From positions 1-19,656 of the forward strand of contig CAZSWS010000055.1 in the NCBI GenBank assembly GCA_964610765.1: DNA of 19,656 nt, read 5' to 3'. The stretch comes from CAZSWS01 sp964610765. Its GTDB lineage: Bacteria; Bacteroidota; Bacteroidia; Bacteroidales; Tannerellaceae. The position numbers and the translations under genes were made by a program. The notes under the pieces are model-generated. The model saw nothing but the letters and a program-made list of their open reading frames with translations. It did no database searches and was not told the DNA's origin. Positions within the stretch are counted from its first letter, which is position 1. Every line of letters begins with the position of its first letter. Shown piece by piece: positions 8,426-16,899 of the stretch.

Positions 8426-9247
8426 TTATTCCGCATCATTTTTATAAGCATCAACAGCTTCTTTTACAGAACCATGCAGTAATAGTAGATGGTTTGCCTG
8501 ATCGTAACTAAGTCCTAGCTCATCCACAATCATGCGAGTGCCTCTATCTACCAGTTTCGCATTAGATAGTTGCATGTTTACCATTCGATTTCCCTTGACA
8601 CGACCCAGCTTAATCATTACACTTGTGGAAATCATGTTTAGAATCATTTTTTGTCCGGTTCCTGACTTCATGCGTGAGCTTCCCGTGACAAACTCAGGAC
8701 CCACAATCATCTCAATGCTGATTTCTGCCTCTTTACCAATGGGTGAGCCGGGGTTGCTGGATATAGCACCGGTTAAGATACCATTTTTTCGGGCTTCGCG
8801 CAAAGCACCTACTACATAAGGAGTAGTTCCGGACGCAGCAATACCGATGAGTGTGTCCTTGGTATTTATATTGTATGCAAGAAGCTCATTCCATCCGGCA
8901 AGCAAGTCATCTTCAGCATTCTCAACAGGATTGCGAAGGGCTATTTCACCTCCTGCAATAAGACCAATAACCAGTGTGTTAGGCATGCCAAATGTAGGAG
9001 GTATCTCAGATGCATCTAATACGCCCAAGCGTCCGCTTGTTCCTGCACCTATATAAAAGATGCGTCCGCCTTTTTTCATTCGGGGAACAATTTTGGTAAC
9101 CAGTTTTTCGATTTCAGGGATTACCTTCTCGACAGCGGTGGCTATTTTTTGATCTTCCTGATTGATACCTACCAGCAAGTCATGTATTGATTTTTTTTCT
9201 AAGTTATCGTATAAAGATGATTCTTCTGTTATTTTTATAAAGTCCAT
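8426..9247 (-). CDS. murQ: N-acetylmuramic acid 6-phosphate etherase
   Basis: A 273-residue cytoplasmic SIS-domain enzyme that cleaves the lactyl ether of MurNAc-6-phosphate to give GlcNAc-6-phosphate and D-lactate. The family signature is clear: GAGTSGRLGVLDASEIPPTF with Glu81, and NAEDD with Glu112. These fit the two catalytic glutamates of the E. coli enzyme (Glu83, Glu114) with a constant shift of two. Further conserved blocks are AASGTTPYVVGAL, ISSNPGSP and TGSSRMKSGTGQKMILNMIS. It is somewhat shorter than the E. coli protein (about 298 residues), mainly at the C-terminus. It lies 25 bases after murK and 13 before the phosphoesterase gene. Together with MurT and MurK it forms the catabolic core of MurNAc use. 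Confidence 0.97.
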   Translation of the reverse strand: MDFIKITEESSLYDNLEKKSIHDLLVGINQEDQKIATAVEKVIPEIEKLVTKIVPRMKKGGRIFYIGAGTSGRLGVLDASEIPPTFGMPNTLVIGLIAGGEIALRNPVENAEDDLLAGWNELLAYNINTKDTLIGIAASGTTPYVVGALREARKNGILTGAISSNPGSPIGKEAEISIEMIVGPEFVTGSSRMKSGTGQKMILNMISTSVMIKLGRVKGNRMVNMQLSNAKLVDRGTRMIVDELGLSYDQANHLLLLHGSVKEAVDAYKNDAE

Positions 9248-9272
9248 GATAATCTTTTAATGAATAAAATAC

Positions 9273-10112
9273 TTATATACCGTTGTAATAGTCTATTAGT
9301 CCCTTCATAGGAGATTGCTCAATTGCTCCGATACGTATACCTAAATCTTTGGCTGTGTTTTTTAGCACTTCCCGATAATAGTAAGCGACTGATCCGGTAA
9401 AATGCACCGAATGGTTTTTATAGTCGTACTGCATGACGTTTTTAATAAAAAATTCTTTGAATGCACCTTGTACCAACTGATAGATGGTTGGGTCTTCAAT
9501 GTTTTCATGCAGAAAGATGGAAATTCCAGCTAAGAATTTATTTGCTAGGGGCTTACGATAAACCTTTTCTAAAATAAGAATGGGAGTTAAAGAAAATTGT
9601 TCTAAGAACTTTTCTTTTAAACCGGGCGTTAATTGGTTTTTTAAAGCAGCACCTACCAATAGTTTACCTAAAACGGCTCCACTACCTTCATCTCCCAATA
9701 TATATCCTAGTGGGGATACATTGCTCACAATACCTTTTCCATCATAGAAACAAGAGTTTGATCCTGTCCCGATGATGCAAGCAATGCCGGGTTGATCTTT
9801 GCACAACCCTCTGGCAGCTGCTAATAAATCGCTACCTACCTCAATGGTTGTTGTGTCAAAATTGTTGGATATAGCTTGGCGAATGATATCATTCTTTTCA
9901 GGAGTTGCGCATCCGGCTCCAAAGAAATAGATGGCATCCACTTTTTTTTCATCAAGTTGAGGCACAAGGGACTCTTGCAACTCACTTTTAATATCCTCTG
10001 TTGTTCTGAAAAAAGGGTTGGCTCCTTTTGTAAAAACCTGCTTTATCACTTTTCCTTTTTCTATTAAACTCCACTCAACACTGGTGGAACCTCCATCTGC
10101 TAATAATATCAT
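9273..10112 (-). CDS. murK: MurNAc/GlcNAc kinase (BadF/BadG-type, MurK-like)
   Basis: A 279-residue ASKHA-fold sugar kinase of the BadF/BadG/BcrA/NAGK group. The protein starts almost at its first phosphate loop (ADGGSTSVEW, residues 5-14). Other motifs are GAGC (65-68), GSDLLAAARG with Asp95 as the likely catalytic base, GTGSNS (115-120, second phosphate loop), and GDEGSGAVLGK (140-150, adenosine region). The family phosphorylates N-acetylglucosamine or N-acetylmuramic acid at C6. The assignment to MurNAc rests on the neighbours: murQ, which needs MurNAc-6-P, is 25 bases downstream and a MurT-like transporter gene 21 bases upstream, the order known in Tannerella forsythia. GlcNAc may be a second substrate. 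Cytoplasmic. Confidence 0.88.
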   Translation of the reverse strand: MILLADGGSTSVEWSLIEKGKVIKQVFTKGANPFFRTTEDIKSELQESLVPQLDEKKVDAIYFFGAGCATPEKNDIIRQAISNNFDTTTIEVGSDLLAAARGLCKDQPGIACIIGTGSNSCFYDGKGIVSNVSPLGYILGDEGSGAVLGKLLVGAALKNQLTPGLKEKFLEQFSLTPILILEKVYRKPLANKFLAGISIFLHENIEDPTIYQLVQGAFKEFFIKNVMQYDYKNHSVHFTGSVAYYYREVLKNTAKDLGIRIGAIEQSPMKGLIDYYNGI

Positions 10113-10133
10113 ATCTTAATATATTAAAGTAGT

Positions 10134-11993
10134 TTATTGTTTATTTTGTTCTGCTTTACCATAGTTCGGGTCTATTTTTAGTAGGGCAACTGCTACTATT
10201 GGAATAACGCTGCATATCATGACCCAAACGAAGAAATGGTTATATCCCAGCATCTCTTGCATCCATCCGGCAAACATGCCCGGAATCATCATGCCTAAAG
10301 CCATAAAGCCTGTACATATAGCATAGTGAGCCGTTTTTTGTTTTCCTTCAGAGAAATACATGAGATAGAGCATATATGCTGTAAAACCGAATCCATAGCC
10401 AAACTGCTCAATGAATACGCATATATTAATGACAGCCAAACTGCCTGTTTGTGAAAAACTGAGGTATACGAAAGCCAGCGTCGTTAAAAGCATGCTTAAA
10501 GTCATAGGCCACAGCCATTTCTTAAGACCTCCTTTCGATGCGACCAATCCGCCTATAATGCCTCCAATCGTTAATGCCAAGATGCCTACTGTACCATATA
10601 CCAATCCAACTTCGCCCGTTGTCAGTCCTAATCCTCCCACATCTCTAGGGTCAAGCAAAAATGGATTAATCATTTTAATTACTTGTGCTTCAGAAAATCG
10701 GAATGTAAGCATAAAGAACAAGGCCACTCCTACCTGAGGCTTTTTAAAGAAGGTGACGAAAGTGTCTGCAAAGTCTGCAAAAATTGTTTTAGCAGATACC
10801 TGTTCGTTTTGTGCATCGCTATCCGGTTTGGGTAGCATAACCTTATGATAGAAGGCGAAAAATATAAACAGACCGGCTAAAACAAAGAAGGTAATCGACC
10901 AGGCAAAAGGAATATTACCGGAGGCTCCTCTATACTCAACAGCACTTGCTTCAGCTAGTTTAGGGTCTAGCTGAAATACAAGATAAGCAGGCTTGTTCCA
11001 GTTGTTTTCATTAAAAGCCAGTCGCTCACCTTGAACAAGCGATATACTTTTATCTCCCTTGTTCATAGTTGTATTTAGCACAAGCTCTTTTCCGGCGTCC
11101 GGCTTTTTAGACAGCCAGACGGCTGCAATGCCGATATTGCCCACTTGGTCAGAATCGGATAGTTCGCGGCTTTCACCAAAATTGTTCTTTATCCAGTTGC
11201 CAAAAGGTTGAGCTACCGAGGTAGACCACCAACTGCTTTGTGTGCCTTGTTCGGCTTGTTTAAGTATTTCTTCTGCTTGGATAAATCCATTCGCTTCATT
11301 GATGCTTTTTACTTCATGCAATATTTTCTGAACACTGTCTTTGTGAAAAGTTCGTGTGTTGATTTCGATTGTTTTGCCTTCAGTTACAAAACGTATATCC
11401 CCGGACTGCTCCGTTATTTCGGGTTGAGGTATAACCCAAGCAGACTTTTCGTAAGCGGAAGAAGTACTGACATCTAGCTTAACGGTGTCAAGTCCGGTAG
11501 AGCTTTCTATGAATCCGGCTAAAATAATCAGCACTCCTTGTCCCATAATGGTGGCAATACGGTAGAAAGTGCTTCGGATACCTACGAATTTAGCTTGATT
11601 GTTACTGTCTAAGGCTAGCATATAGAATCCGTCAGCAGCAATATCATGAGTAGCTGAACTGAATGCCATCAGCCAGAAGAAGGCTAAAGTGCCCTGAAAG
11701 AAGAATGGAACAGGAATCATAAACGCAATGCCGGCTAAACCTGCCCCTATAAATATTTGCATGGTGTAGATCCACCAACGCTTGGTTTTTAGCAGATCTA
11801 CAAACGGACTCCAAAAAGGCTTGATAACCCACGGAAGGTATAGCCAACTTGTATATAGGGCAATGTCGGTATTGGAAACACCCATCCGTTTGTATAAAAT
11901 GACTGAAATAGTCATAACAGCCACGTAAGGTAGTCCTTCTGCTACGTAGAGTGTGGGTATCCATGCCCAAGGCGATCTTGTTTTCTTTTCCAT
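10134..11993 (-). CDS. murT: MFS amino-sugar/muropeptide transporter (MurT/AmpG-like) with large periplasmic insert
   Basis: A 619-residue inner-membrane MFS protein, much longer than AmpG-type relatives (about 400-490 residues). N-terminal helices span about 10-162, with WIPTLYVAEGLPY and FVDLLKTKRWW typical of the AmpG branch and ATHDIAADG in helix 4. A hydrophilic segment of about 200 residues (163-361) follows the fifth helix, on the periplasmic side by the usual topology, before helices resume at about 362. Its second half (285-345) looks like a beta-sandwich. The C-terminal helices include FRFSEAQVIKMINPFLLD and GLTTGEVGLVYGTVG. Expected substrate: MurNAc or a small MurNAc-containing sugar entering the cytoplasm for MurK. 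It begins 16 bases after the DUF4922 gene. Confidence 0.87.
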   Translation of the reverse strand: MEKKTRSPWAWIPTLYVAEGLPYVAVMTISVILYKRMGVSNTDIALYTSWLYLPWVIKPFWSPFVDLLKTKRWWIYTMQIFIGAGLAGIAFMIPVPFFFQGTLAFFWLMAFSSATHDIAADGFYMLALDSNNQAKFVGIRSTFYRIATIMGQGVLIILAGFIESSTGLDTVKLDVSTSSAYEKSAWVIPQPEITEQSGDIRFVTEGKTIEINTRTFHKDSVQKILHEVKSINEANGFIQAEEILKQAEQGTQSSWWSTSVAQPFGNWIKNNFGESRELSDSDQVGNIGIAAVWLSKKPDAGKELVLNTTMNKGDKSISLVQGERLAFNENNWNKPAYLVFQLDPKLAEASAVEYRGASGNIPFAWSITFFVLAGLFIFFAFYHKVMLPKPDSDAQNEQVSAKTIFADFADTFVTFFKKPQVGVALFFMLTFRFSEAQVIKMINPFLLDPRDVGGLGLTTGEVGLVYGTVGILALTIGGIIGGLVASKGGLKKWLWPMTLSMLLTTLAFVYLSFSQTGSLAVINICVFIEQFGYGFGFTAYMLYLMYFSEGKQKTAHYAICTGFMALGMMIPGMFAGWMQEMLGYNHFFVWVMICSVIPIVAVALLKIDPNYGKAEQNKQ

Positions 11994-12009
11994 CTTCTTT
12001 GTTTTATAA

Positions 12010-12957
12010 CTAGTTAAGGGAGATAGCTTTTATTTGTTCTATCCATGTTTCAAAAGCGTCTTCTTTCATGCAGACTTCTTTTAATATTTGCCGAATATCG
12101 TCAGCTGTAATTTTCAAGAAGTCTTTTTCTAGTGGGGTAATAAACACCCCACCCAAGTCGACAGAAGCCGGACTCAAGAGGATGTTTTCTTCTCCTTCAG
12201 CAAAATAGCAAGCCGGGCGATGCACATTTCTAGGGAAAATGCAACAATGCCACTCAGGGTCTTTAAACCAAGTGATGACATTCATCATGGGTTCCGGATC
12301 TTCCTTTTTTATCTCAAGTAGTTGGTAAGCCTGTTTAAACCAGGTAACAGCTTCTTCCCTATTTTGAGAGCGGATGTAAATACCGTTTCTTAGATAATTT
12401 ACAATCGGATAAATCTGTGTGTAAGGAGTGTCAATCAATTTCTCTCCACAGAAAGCGTCAATTTCTCGTTCGATAGGCATAAACCCTCTTTCACCCGCTT
12501 GGAAATGTGCATGATCGGGAGCTGAAGCTCCACTTTTAGGCCCATTGTAGAATAAGGTATGCTCAGTCAAGTTGCGAGCCATAGCTAGCATGGTATCTAT
12601 TTTAGTATAGATTACCTGATCTGTATGTGCGTAGGTAGGAAGGGTAAAATGCTTATTAAATATCGGGAATGGATTGACCAATGCATGATATTCTTCATTG
12701 AAGGGGCGGTCATTCTGTTCTTTGGGCAGATTTTCCGGACACAAGAAACATTTTCTTTCCTGTATAGACTGTTTGTCTACTTTAGCCGCAGACGAAACAA
12801 TCCGTGCCGGATTGAACTGCACACGAATGGTGAAGCCACCCATATCGAACGATTTTGATTGAATGCTGTTCAATGCTTGGTAGTTGATGCGTGCCAGTTC
12901 CCAGGTCTTTACCTGTTCTTCCAGTAATTGATTGATTGAAGAAGAAGAAAAACTCAT
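12010..12957 (-). CDS. DUF4922 protein, HIT/GalT-like putative nucleotidyltransferase
   Basis: A 315-residue soluble protein without signal peptide or membrane segment. It carries GASAPDHAHFQAGERG (143-158), with His149, His151 and Gln153 forming the HxHxQ histidine-triad pattern of galactose-1-phosphate uridylyltransferase, Ap4A phosphorylase and GDP-L-galactose phosphorylase. CFLC (Cys70, Cys73) in CFLCPENLP recalls the metal-binding CxxC of GalT-type enzymes, and VNPFPIFNKH is typical of the first half of that fold. A second-half segment has CCIFPRNVHRP, as in phosphorylase-type members. The family (DUF4922) has no established reaction that I know of. A transfer of a nucleotide to or from a sugar phosphate is the reasonable guess. 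The ATG lies one base after the stop of the glycosyltransferase gene, so the two are probably translationally coupled. Confidence 0.8.
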   Translation of the reverse strand: MSFSSSSINQLLEEQVKTWELARINYQALNSIQSKSFDMGGFTIRVQFNPARIVSSAAKVDKQSIQERKCFLCPENLPKEQNDRPFNEEYHALVNPFPIFNKHFTLPTYAHTDQVIYTKIDTMLAMARNLTEHTLFYNGPKSGASAPDHAHFQAGERGFMPIEREIDAFCGEKLIDTPYTQIYPIVNYLRNGIYIRSQNREEAVTWFKQAYQLLEIKKEDPEPMMNVITWFKDPEWHCCIFPRNVHRPACYFAEGEENILLSPASVDLGGVFITPLEKDFLKITADDIRQILKEVCMKEDAFETWIEQIKAISLN

Positions 12958-12958
12958 A

Positions 12959-14425
12959 TTACTTGTTTCTTTTGTTCAATTTGATTCGAGCTTGTAACTC
13001 CCATGTACGAATACGGTCTTTATACGTGTTGTGCCCGTTCATCTTGACGATGTCTAGCGCAGCATCCGAGTTGTCTTCCCAACGTCTGCAAAAATAGATA
13101 ACTTCATAAATACGTCCGATGCGGTATTCACGTGAGAAGTTTAATCCAAGGGCATAGTCTTCGCCATAGCTTGTGTTGGGTACTTTAATCTCTCTCAATA
13201 AAGGAGTATAGAACGCACGTGGTGCTCCAAGACCATTAATGCGTAAAGCGTTGTTTCTTCCATTATCCTCAGTCCACTCTTTATGATCGATGATGCCGGG
13301 AGGTATTTCGTTCAGACTAAAGTCTGTCAGCATATAGCTACCTACTACCATCGCACATTTCTGCTCATAGAATGCATCTACGATTTTTTGTAAGGTGCTT
13401 TTGTCTGAGTAGACATCATCACTGTCTAGTTGAACAGTAAACTTTCCGCATTTTTCATGGTGTGCACCTACATTCCAGCAGCCGCCTATACCTAGTTCTT
13501 TGTTATCCGGAATGACATGTACCAGACGCTCGTCACCTGCAAAAGAGTCAATGGCTTCGGTTGTCCCATCCGTTGAGTAGTTGTCAACTACAATTAAGTT
13601 GAATTTGAAGTTTGTTTCTTGCATCAAAACCGATTCAATGGCATCTTTGATGGTTTTGATTCGATTGCGTACAGGGATAATAACGGATGCTTCAACGGGG
13701 AAATTTCCTTTATTGAAGTCAACCTCTTTAAACACGGGTGCAAGGTATCCGTCTATATCTTTTAGGTGTTGTGTACAGGCTTGTTCCATTTCAATCTGGA
13801 CTTGTCTGTTTTTTGGATCTACATAGTCGAAAATCTTTTCTCCACTCTTACGGGTGTCATCTTCTATCTCTGTATATAGATATTCGTTGACGTGTACCAA
13901 GTCAGCTGTTTGAGATACCTTCAGTCGTAAGTCATAAAGCCCGGCAAACTGATAATCCGTGTCCATTTTGTTTACTGCTTGGGTAAAGTCTGCCGTGCGG
14001 TACAACAGCAGCGAGCCAAAGTTGAAATCGTCGCGCAAGCTTCCTTGTTGATAGCTAATCACCGGATTATTCTTTTTCTCTCCATGGATTATTTGGTAAT
14101 GGTCTGCATATAAGAGTCCGGCTTCAGAATCGTCTGCTATTTTTACCATACGTTCTAGAGCGAACAGACCTAAGCGAAGCTCTGCAGGTTTTGTATAGAT
14201 CAATGTATAGTCACTTGATGCATGCTCTTTAATCTTGCGCAAAGTTGCTGTAGTCTGTAGGGCATCAATGGTAATCACCGGATGAGGTGAATTGCTCTTT
14301 TCTGCATCCTTATCACAAAGTAGGTAAATCTTATTTACCAAAGGACATGCTTGTAAAGAGTCCACTGTTTTTTGAATTTGATCTTGTGTCCGGTAATATA
14401 AAAAGCAATCTATTCGTTGTGTCAT
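12959..14425 (-). CDS. GT2 glycosyltransferase with degenerate N-terminal GT-A half
   Basis: A 488-residue soluble protein. Residues 245-450 are a canonical GT-A family 2 domain: ASVIIPVRNR (246-255), IVVDNYSTDGT (278-288), the metal-binding LDSDD (333-337), GLGAPRAFY, YGEDYALG (Glu422, Asp423) and RRWEDNSD. Residues 1-240 look like a second, diverged GT-A domain: YADHY near 106-110, then YQQGSLRDDFNFGSLLLY in the place of the acceptor region. No membrane helices, so a cytoplasmic transferase using a nucleotide sugar. Donor and acceptor cannot be told. A glycosyltransferase is unexpected in a catabolic operon, and its one-base spacing to the DUF4922 gene suggests the two act on the same sugar. 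Confidence 0.85.
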   Translation of the reverse strand: MTQRIDCFLYYRTQDQIQKTVDSLQACPLVNKIYLLCDKDAEKSNSPHPVITIDALQTTATLRKIKEHASSDYTLIYTKPAELRLGLFALERMVKIADDSEAGLLYADHYQIIHGEKKNNPVISYQQGSLRDDFNFGSLLLYRTADFTQAVNKMDTDYQFAGLYDLRLKVSQTADLVHVNEYLYTEIEDDTRKSGEKIFDYVDPKNRQVQIEMEQACTQHLKDIDGYLAPVFKEVDFNKGNFPVEASVIIPVRNRIKTIKDAIESVLMQETNFKFNLIVVDNYSTDGTTEAIDSFAGDERLVHVIPDNKELGIGGCWNVGAHHEKCGKFTVQLDSDDVYSDKSTLQKIVDAFYEQKCAMVVGSYMLTDFSLNEIPPGIIDHKEWTEDNGRNNALRINGLGAPRAFYTPLLREIKVPNTSYGEDYALGLNFSREYRIGRIYEVIYFCRRWEDNSDAALDIVKMNGHNTYKDRIRTWELQARIKLNKRNK

Positions 14426-14446
14426 AATCTTCTTTTTTAAAGGGTG

Positions 14447-15619
14447 TTATATTTTTATGTAAATCTTCTTTTTATAGAGAATGTTTCCGATAAGCCAGTT
14501 GACACCTACAAATAATAAGGCAAAAACCAGCGAACCAAAATAGTTGCCTAAATAAGGCTGTAGCAAGATGGAATATATAAATGATTTCACCGAAATGAGT
14601 TCTTCTGCATACATGAAACGGATATTACCCATCAATATGGATAATACGGCTGCCAGCACATAAATGAATAAGGGGTTTACACCAAAGGATTCAAAAAAGA
14701 CGCTCCACTTTTTGTGCCCTTTAATGTCAATAATCCAAATCAGTAGACCTAAAAAAGAGGAGGCAAACCCACAAGTAGTCAGCACAAAAGTAGGTGACCA
14801 TATTTTTTTATTGATGGGGCATGCGTAGCTCAATAAAAGACCACTGAAGGTGAGTATGATTCCGGCGATAAAGAGTGACTCAATGCGTTTATGGTTGTCT
14901 TTTGTGCGCATAATGAGTCCACCGCAGTAAAACCCTATCAATACATGGCAAATAGCCGGGATGGTGCTAAACAGTCCTTCCGGATCTAAAACTACACCTG
15001 AATCAACATACATGTGTTTTTTGCCCAGTATAGCCTGGTCAATAACCGCAATGATATTTGTTTCGCTAAACTCAAAACCATTGCCCAGTAATAGCACAAT
15101 GAAGTAACCGATGAGTGTGATAATGATAATAGCGGGGATATATCGGTGTTTTACAAAAATAGCAATCAGAGCCGTAGCACAATAAGTAAGTGCCAGGCGT
15201 TGCATAACACCTAAAATTCGGATGTTTTCAAAGTTTGTAGTCGCTTTCCATAATTTTTCTAATAGAGAAAGTTCTGTATTTGCGAGCCCATGAAAGGTGC
15301 GAAAAGATAGAGATAGCCAAGCAATGCCCACTCCGATTAAGAAGATAACCAGTGTGCGTCTGATGATTTTAATGACTGTATCCTTCGACCACTTAAAGTC
15401 AAATTTCCGAAGTGAAATATACGTGGATATCCCCATGATGAACATGAAGAAGGGAAAGACCAGGTCGGTTGGAGTCAGCCCATGCCATTGTGCATGACCT
15501 AGAGGAGCGTATATATAGCTCCATGACCCCGGATTATTCACCATAATCATTCCGGCTATGGTAAGTCCCCGAAGAATGTCGAGTGCTAAGAGTCGCTTAT
15601 TTGCTGTTTGCTTGACCAT
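14447..15619 (-). CDS. HGSNAT/NagX-like membrane acyltransferase (DUF5009)
   Basis: A 390-residue integral membrane protein with about ten helices and no cleaved signal. The N-terminus RLLALDILRGLTIAGMIMVN and the motif GHAQWHGLTPTDLVFPFFMF (41-60) match heparan-alpha-glucosaminide N-acetyltransferase and bacterial NagX. In HGSNAT the His of the HAxWxGLT motif carries the acetyl group across the membrane; here it is His42. The human enzyme moves acetyl from cytosolic acetyl-CoA to a terminal glucosamine on the far side. In this operon a target among cell-wall amino sugars (for instance de-N-acetylated GlcNAc or MurNAc) is a sensible inference but not shown. Spacing: 13 bases after the second namZ gene, 21 before the glycosyltransferase gene. 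Confidence 0.82.
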   Translation of the reverse strand: MVKQTANKRLLALDILRGLTIAGMIMVNNPGSWSYIYAPLGHAQWHGLTPTDLVFPFFMFIMGISTYISLRKFDFKWSKDTVIKIIRRTLVIFLIGVGIAWLSLSFRTFHGLANTELSLLEKLWKATTNFENIRILGVMQRLALTYCATALIAIFVKHRYIPAIIIITLIGYFIVLLLGNGFEFSETNIIAVIDQAILGKKHMYVDSGVVLDPEGLFSTIPAICHVLIGFYCGGLIMRTKDNHKRIESLFIAGIILTFSGLLLSYACPINKKIWSPTFVLTTCGFASSFLGLLIWIIDIKGHKKWSVFFESFGVNPLFIYVLAAVLSILMGNIRFMYAEELISVKSFIYSILLQPYLGNYFGSLVFALLFVGVNWLIGNILYKKKIYIKI

Positions 15620-15632
15620 AAATTATCTCAGC

Positions 15633-16868
15633 TTATTTGTATAAATAATACTTTTTAGATACCTTTTTGAATGCTTCAGCCGGGTCATTCCAATAGCCTT
15701 TGATTGATTCGAAGGTGTTGGCTTCTGTGAAGGCTGTACGAATAGCTTTATTCCCGGTTACTTGGTCAAACATGCGGAATCGTTTGTCGTCGGCATGTTC
15801 AAAGACTTTTTTGTCCGGATATAAAGAGGCGATGGCTTGCATGATATAGAATTGTATTTCAGATAGTCGTGCCTGTTCATATTGCATGATGTGTACTTGC
15901 ACCCCTTCGAGTTGTTTACCTTGTCCGGTAGCATAAAAAGGCTTTAAGTAGATGGGTCGAAAATGAAGCCCCGGCAGGTTTAATCGGTTTAAGTAGCCGG
16001 CAAAATCATCCGCATTTATCCATTCTGCTGCAAACATTTGGAAAGGTATGGTGTATCCCACGCCGATTGATAGATAGCCAAGTTCGCCTAAAATACCTGA
16101 AACCGGATAAAAGACGGCAGAAATGGGTTGAGGTATATGAGGTGACGAGGGTATCCATTGTAATCCGGTTTCCTCATAACGCATTTTGCGCTTCCATTTT
16201 TTCATTTTAACAACCGTAAGTTGGCATTTCGCTTTGAGCATGTTTTCGTTGTTGAGCAATTGAGCCAGCTCACCACAAGTTAAGCCATATACATACGGAA
16301 TTTTAAACTGACTAACGAACGAGATACAATCATCATCTACCAAGCCCCCTTCAACTTTTAAGCCTCCTAATGGATTGGGTCTGTCCAAGACAATAAACTC
16401 GATGTTTTGTTGGGCGGCAGCTTCCATAGCTAAACCCATGGTGCTGATATAAGTGAATGAACGACAGCCTATGTCTTGAATGTCATAAACCAATGCATCA
16501 ATACCTTCCAGCATTTCAGGTGTTGGAACTTTTGTTTTTCCGTGCAATGAATAGACCGGAAGTCCCGTTTTGGCATCTTTCTCATTCTGCACATGGTCAC
16601 CTGCGTGTGCATTACCCCTTACGCCGTGTTCAGGAGCAAAAAGAGCAACTAGTTTTACATTGGGAGCTTCATGAAGAATATCAACGGTCGATTTCATATG
16701 ATTATCTACACCTGTTGGATTAGTAATTAGCCCTACACGTTTTCCTTCAAGTACTTTGAACTTCTGCTCTTTCAGAACTTCAATGCCTGTTTTTATTTTA
16801 ATCTTTTGACTGTGCAGGTTAAAAGAAACCAAGCAGCAAACGGTAAGTAGTGTAATGATTCGTTTCAT
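15633..16868 (-). CDS. GH171 (DUF1343) exo-beta-N-acetylmuramidase, copy 2
   Basis: A 411-residue exported protein of the DUF1343/YbbC family, now CAZy GH171, whose characterised member NamZ releases MurNAc from the non-reducing end of wall fragments such as MurNAc-GlcNAc. Residues 1-20 form a signal peptide (LHS|QK). The family blocks are all present: VGLITNPTGVD (45-55), LFAPEHGVRGNAHAGDH (76-92) with the invariant Glu80, VYDIQDIGCRSFTY (residue 128 onward), LDRPNPLGG, ITCGELAQL-type and PSSPHIPQP. The two cysteines at 11-12 do not form a lipobox. It follows a paralogue by 31 bases. The pair probably differs in substrate (disaccharide versus chain ends, or with and without peptide) or in location. 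Periplasmic by signal type. Confidence 0.92.
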   Translation of the reverse strand: MKRIITLLTVCCLVSFNLHSQKIKIKTGIEVLKEQKFKVLEGKRVGLITNPTGVDNHMKSTVDILHEAPNVKLVALFAPEHGVRGNAHAGDHVQNEKDAKTGLPVYSLHGKTKVPTPEMLEGIDALVYDIQDIGCRSFTYISTMGLAMEAAAQQNIEFIVLDRPNPLGGLKVEGGLVDDDCISFVSQFKIPYVYGLTCGELAQLLNNENMLKAKCQLTVVKMKKWKRKMRYEETGLQWIPSSPHIPQPISAVFYPVSGILGELGYLSIGVGYTIPFQMFAAEWINADDFAGYLNRLNLPGLHFRPIYLKPFYATGQGKQLEGVQVHIMQYEQARLSEIQFYIMQAIASLYPDKKVFEHADDKRFRMFDQVTGNKAIRTAFTEANTFESIKGYWNDPAEAFKKVSKKYYLYK

Positions 16869-16899
16869 GTATTTAGTTGTCTATTAGTTTTTTTATAGC

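Noticed and set aside
15633..16868. Lipoprotein signal in the second GH171 protein (cysteines at residues 11-12)
   Set aside because: Val precedes the first Cys and Cys precedes the second, so neither fits a lipobox; the Ala/Ser|Gln cleavage near residue 20 fits an ordinary signal peptide.
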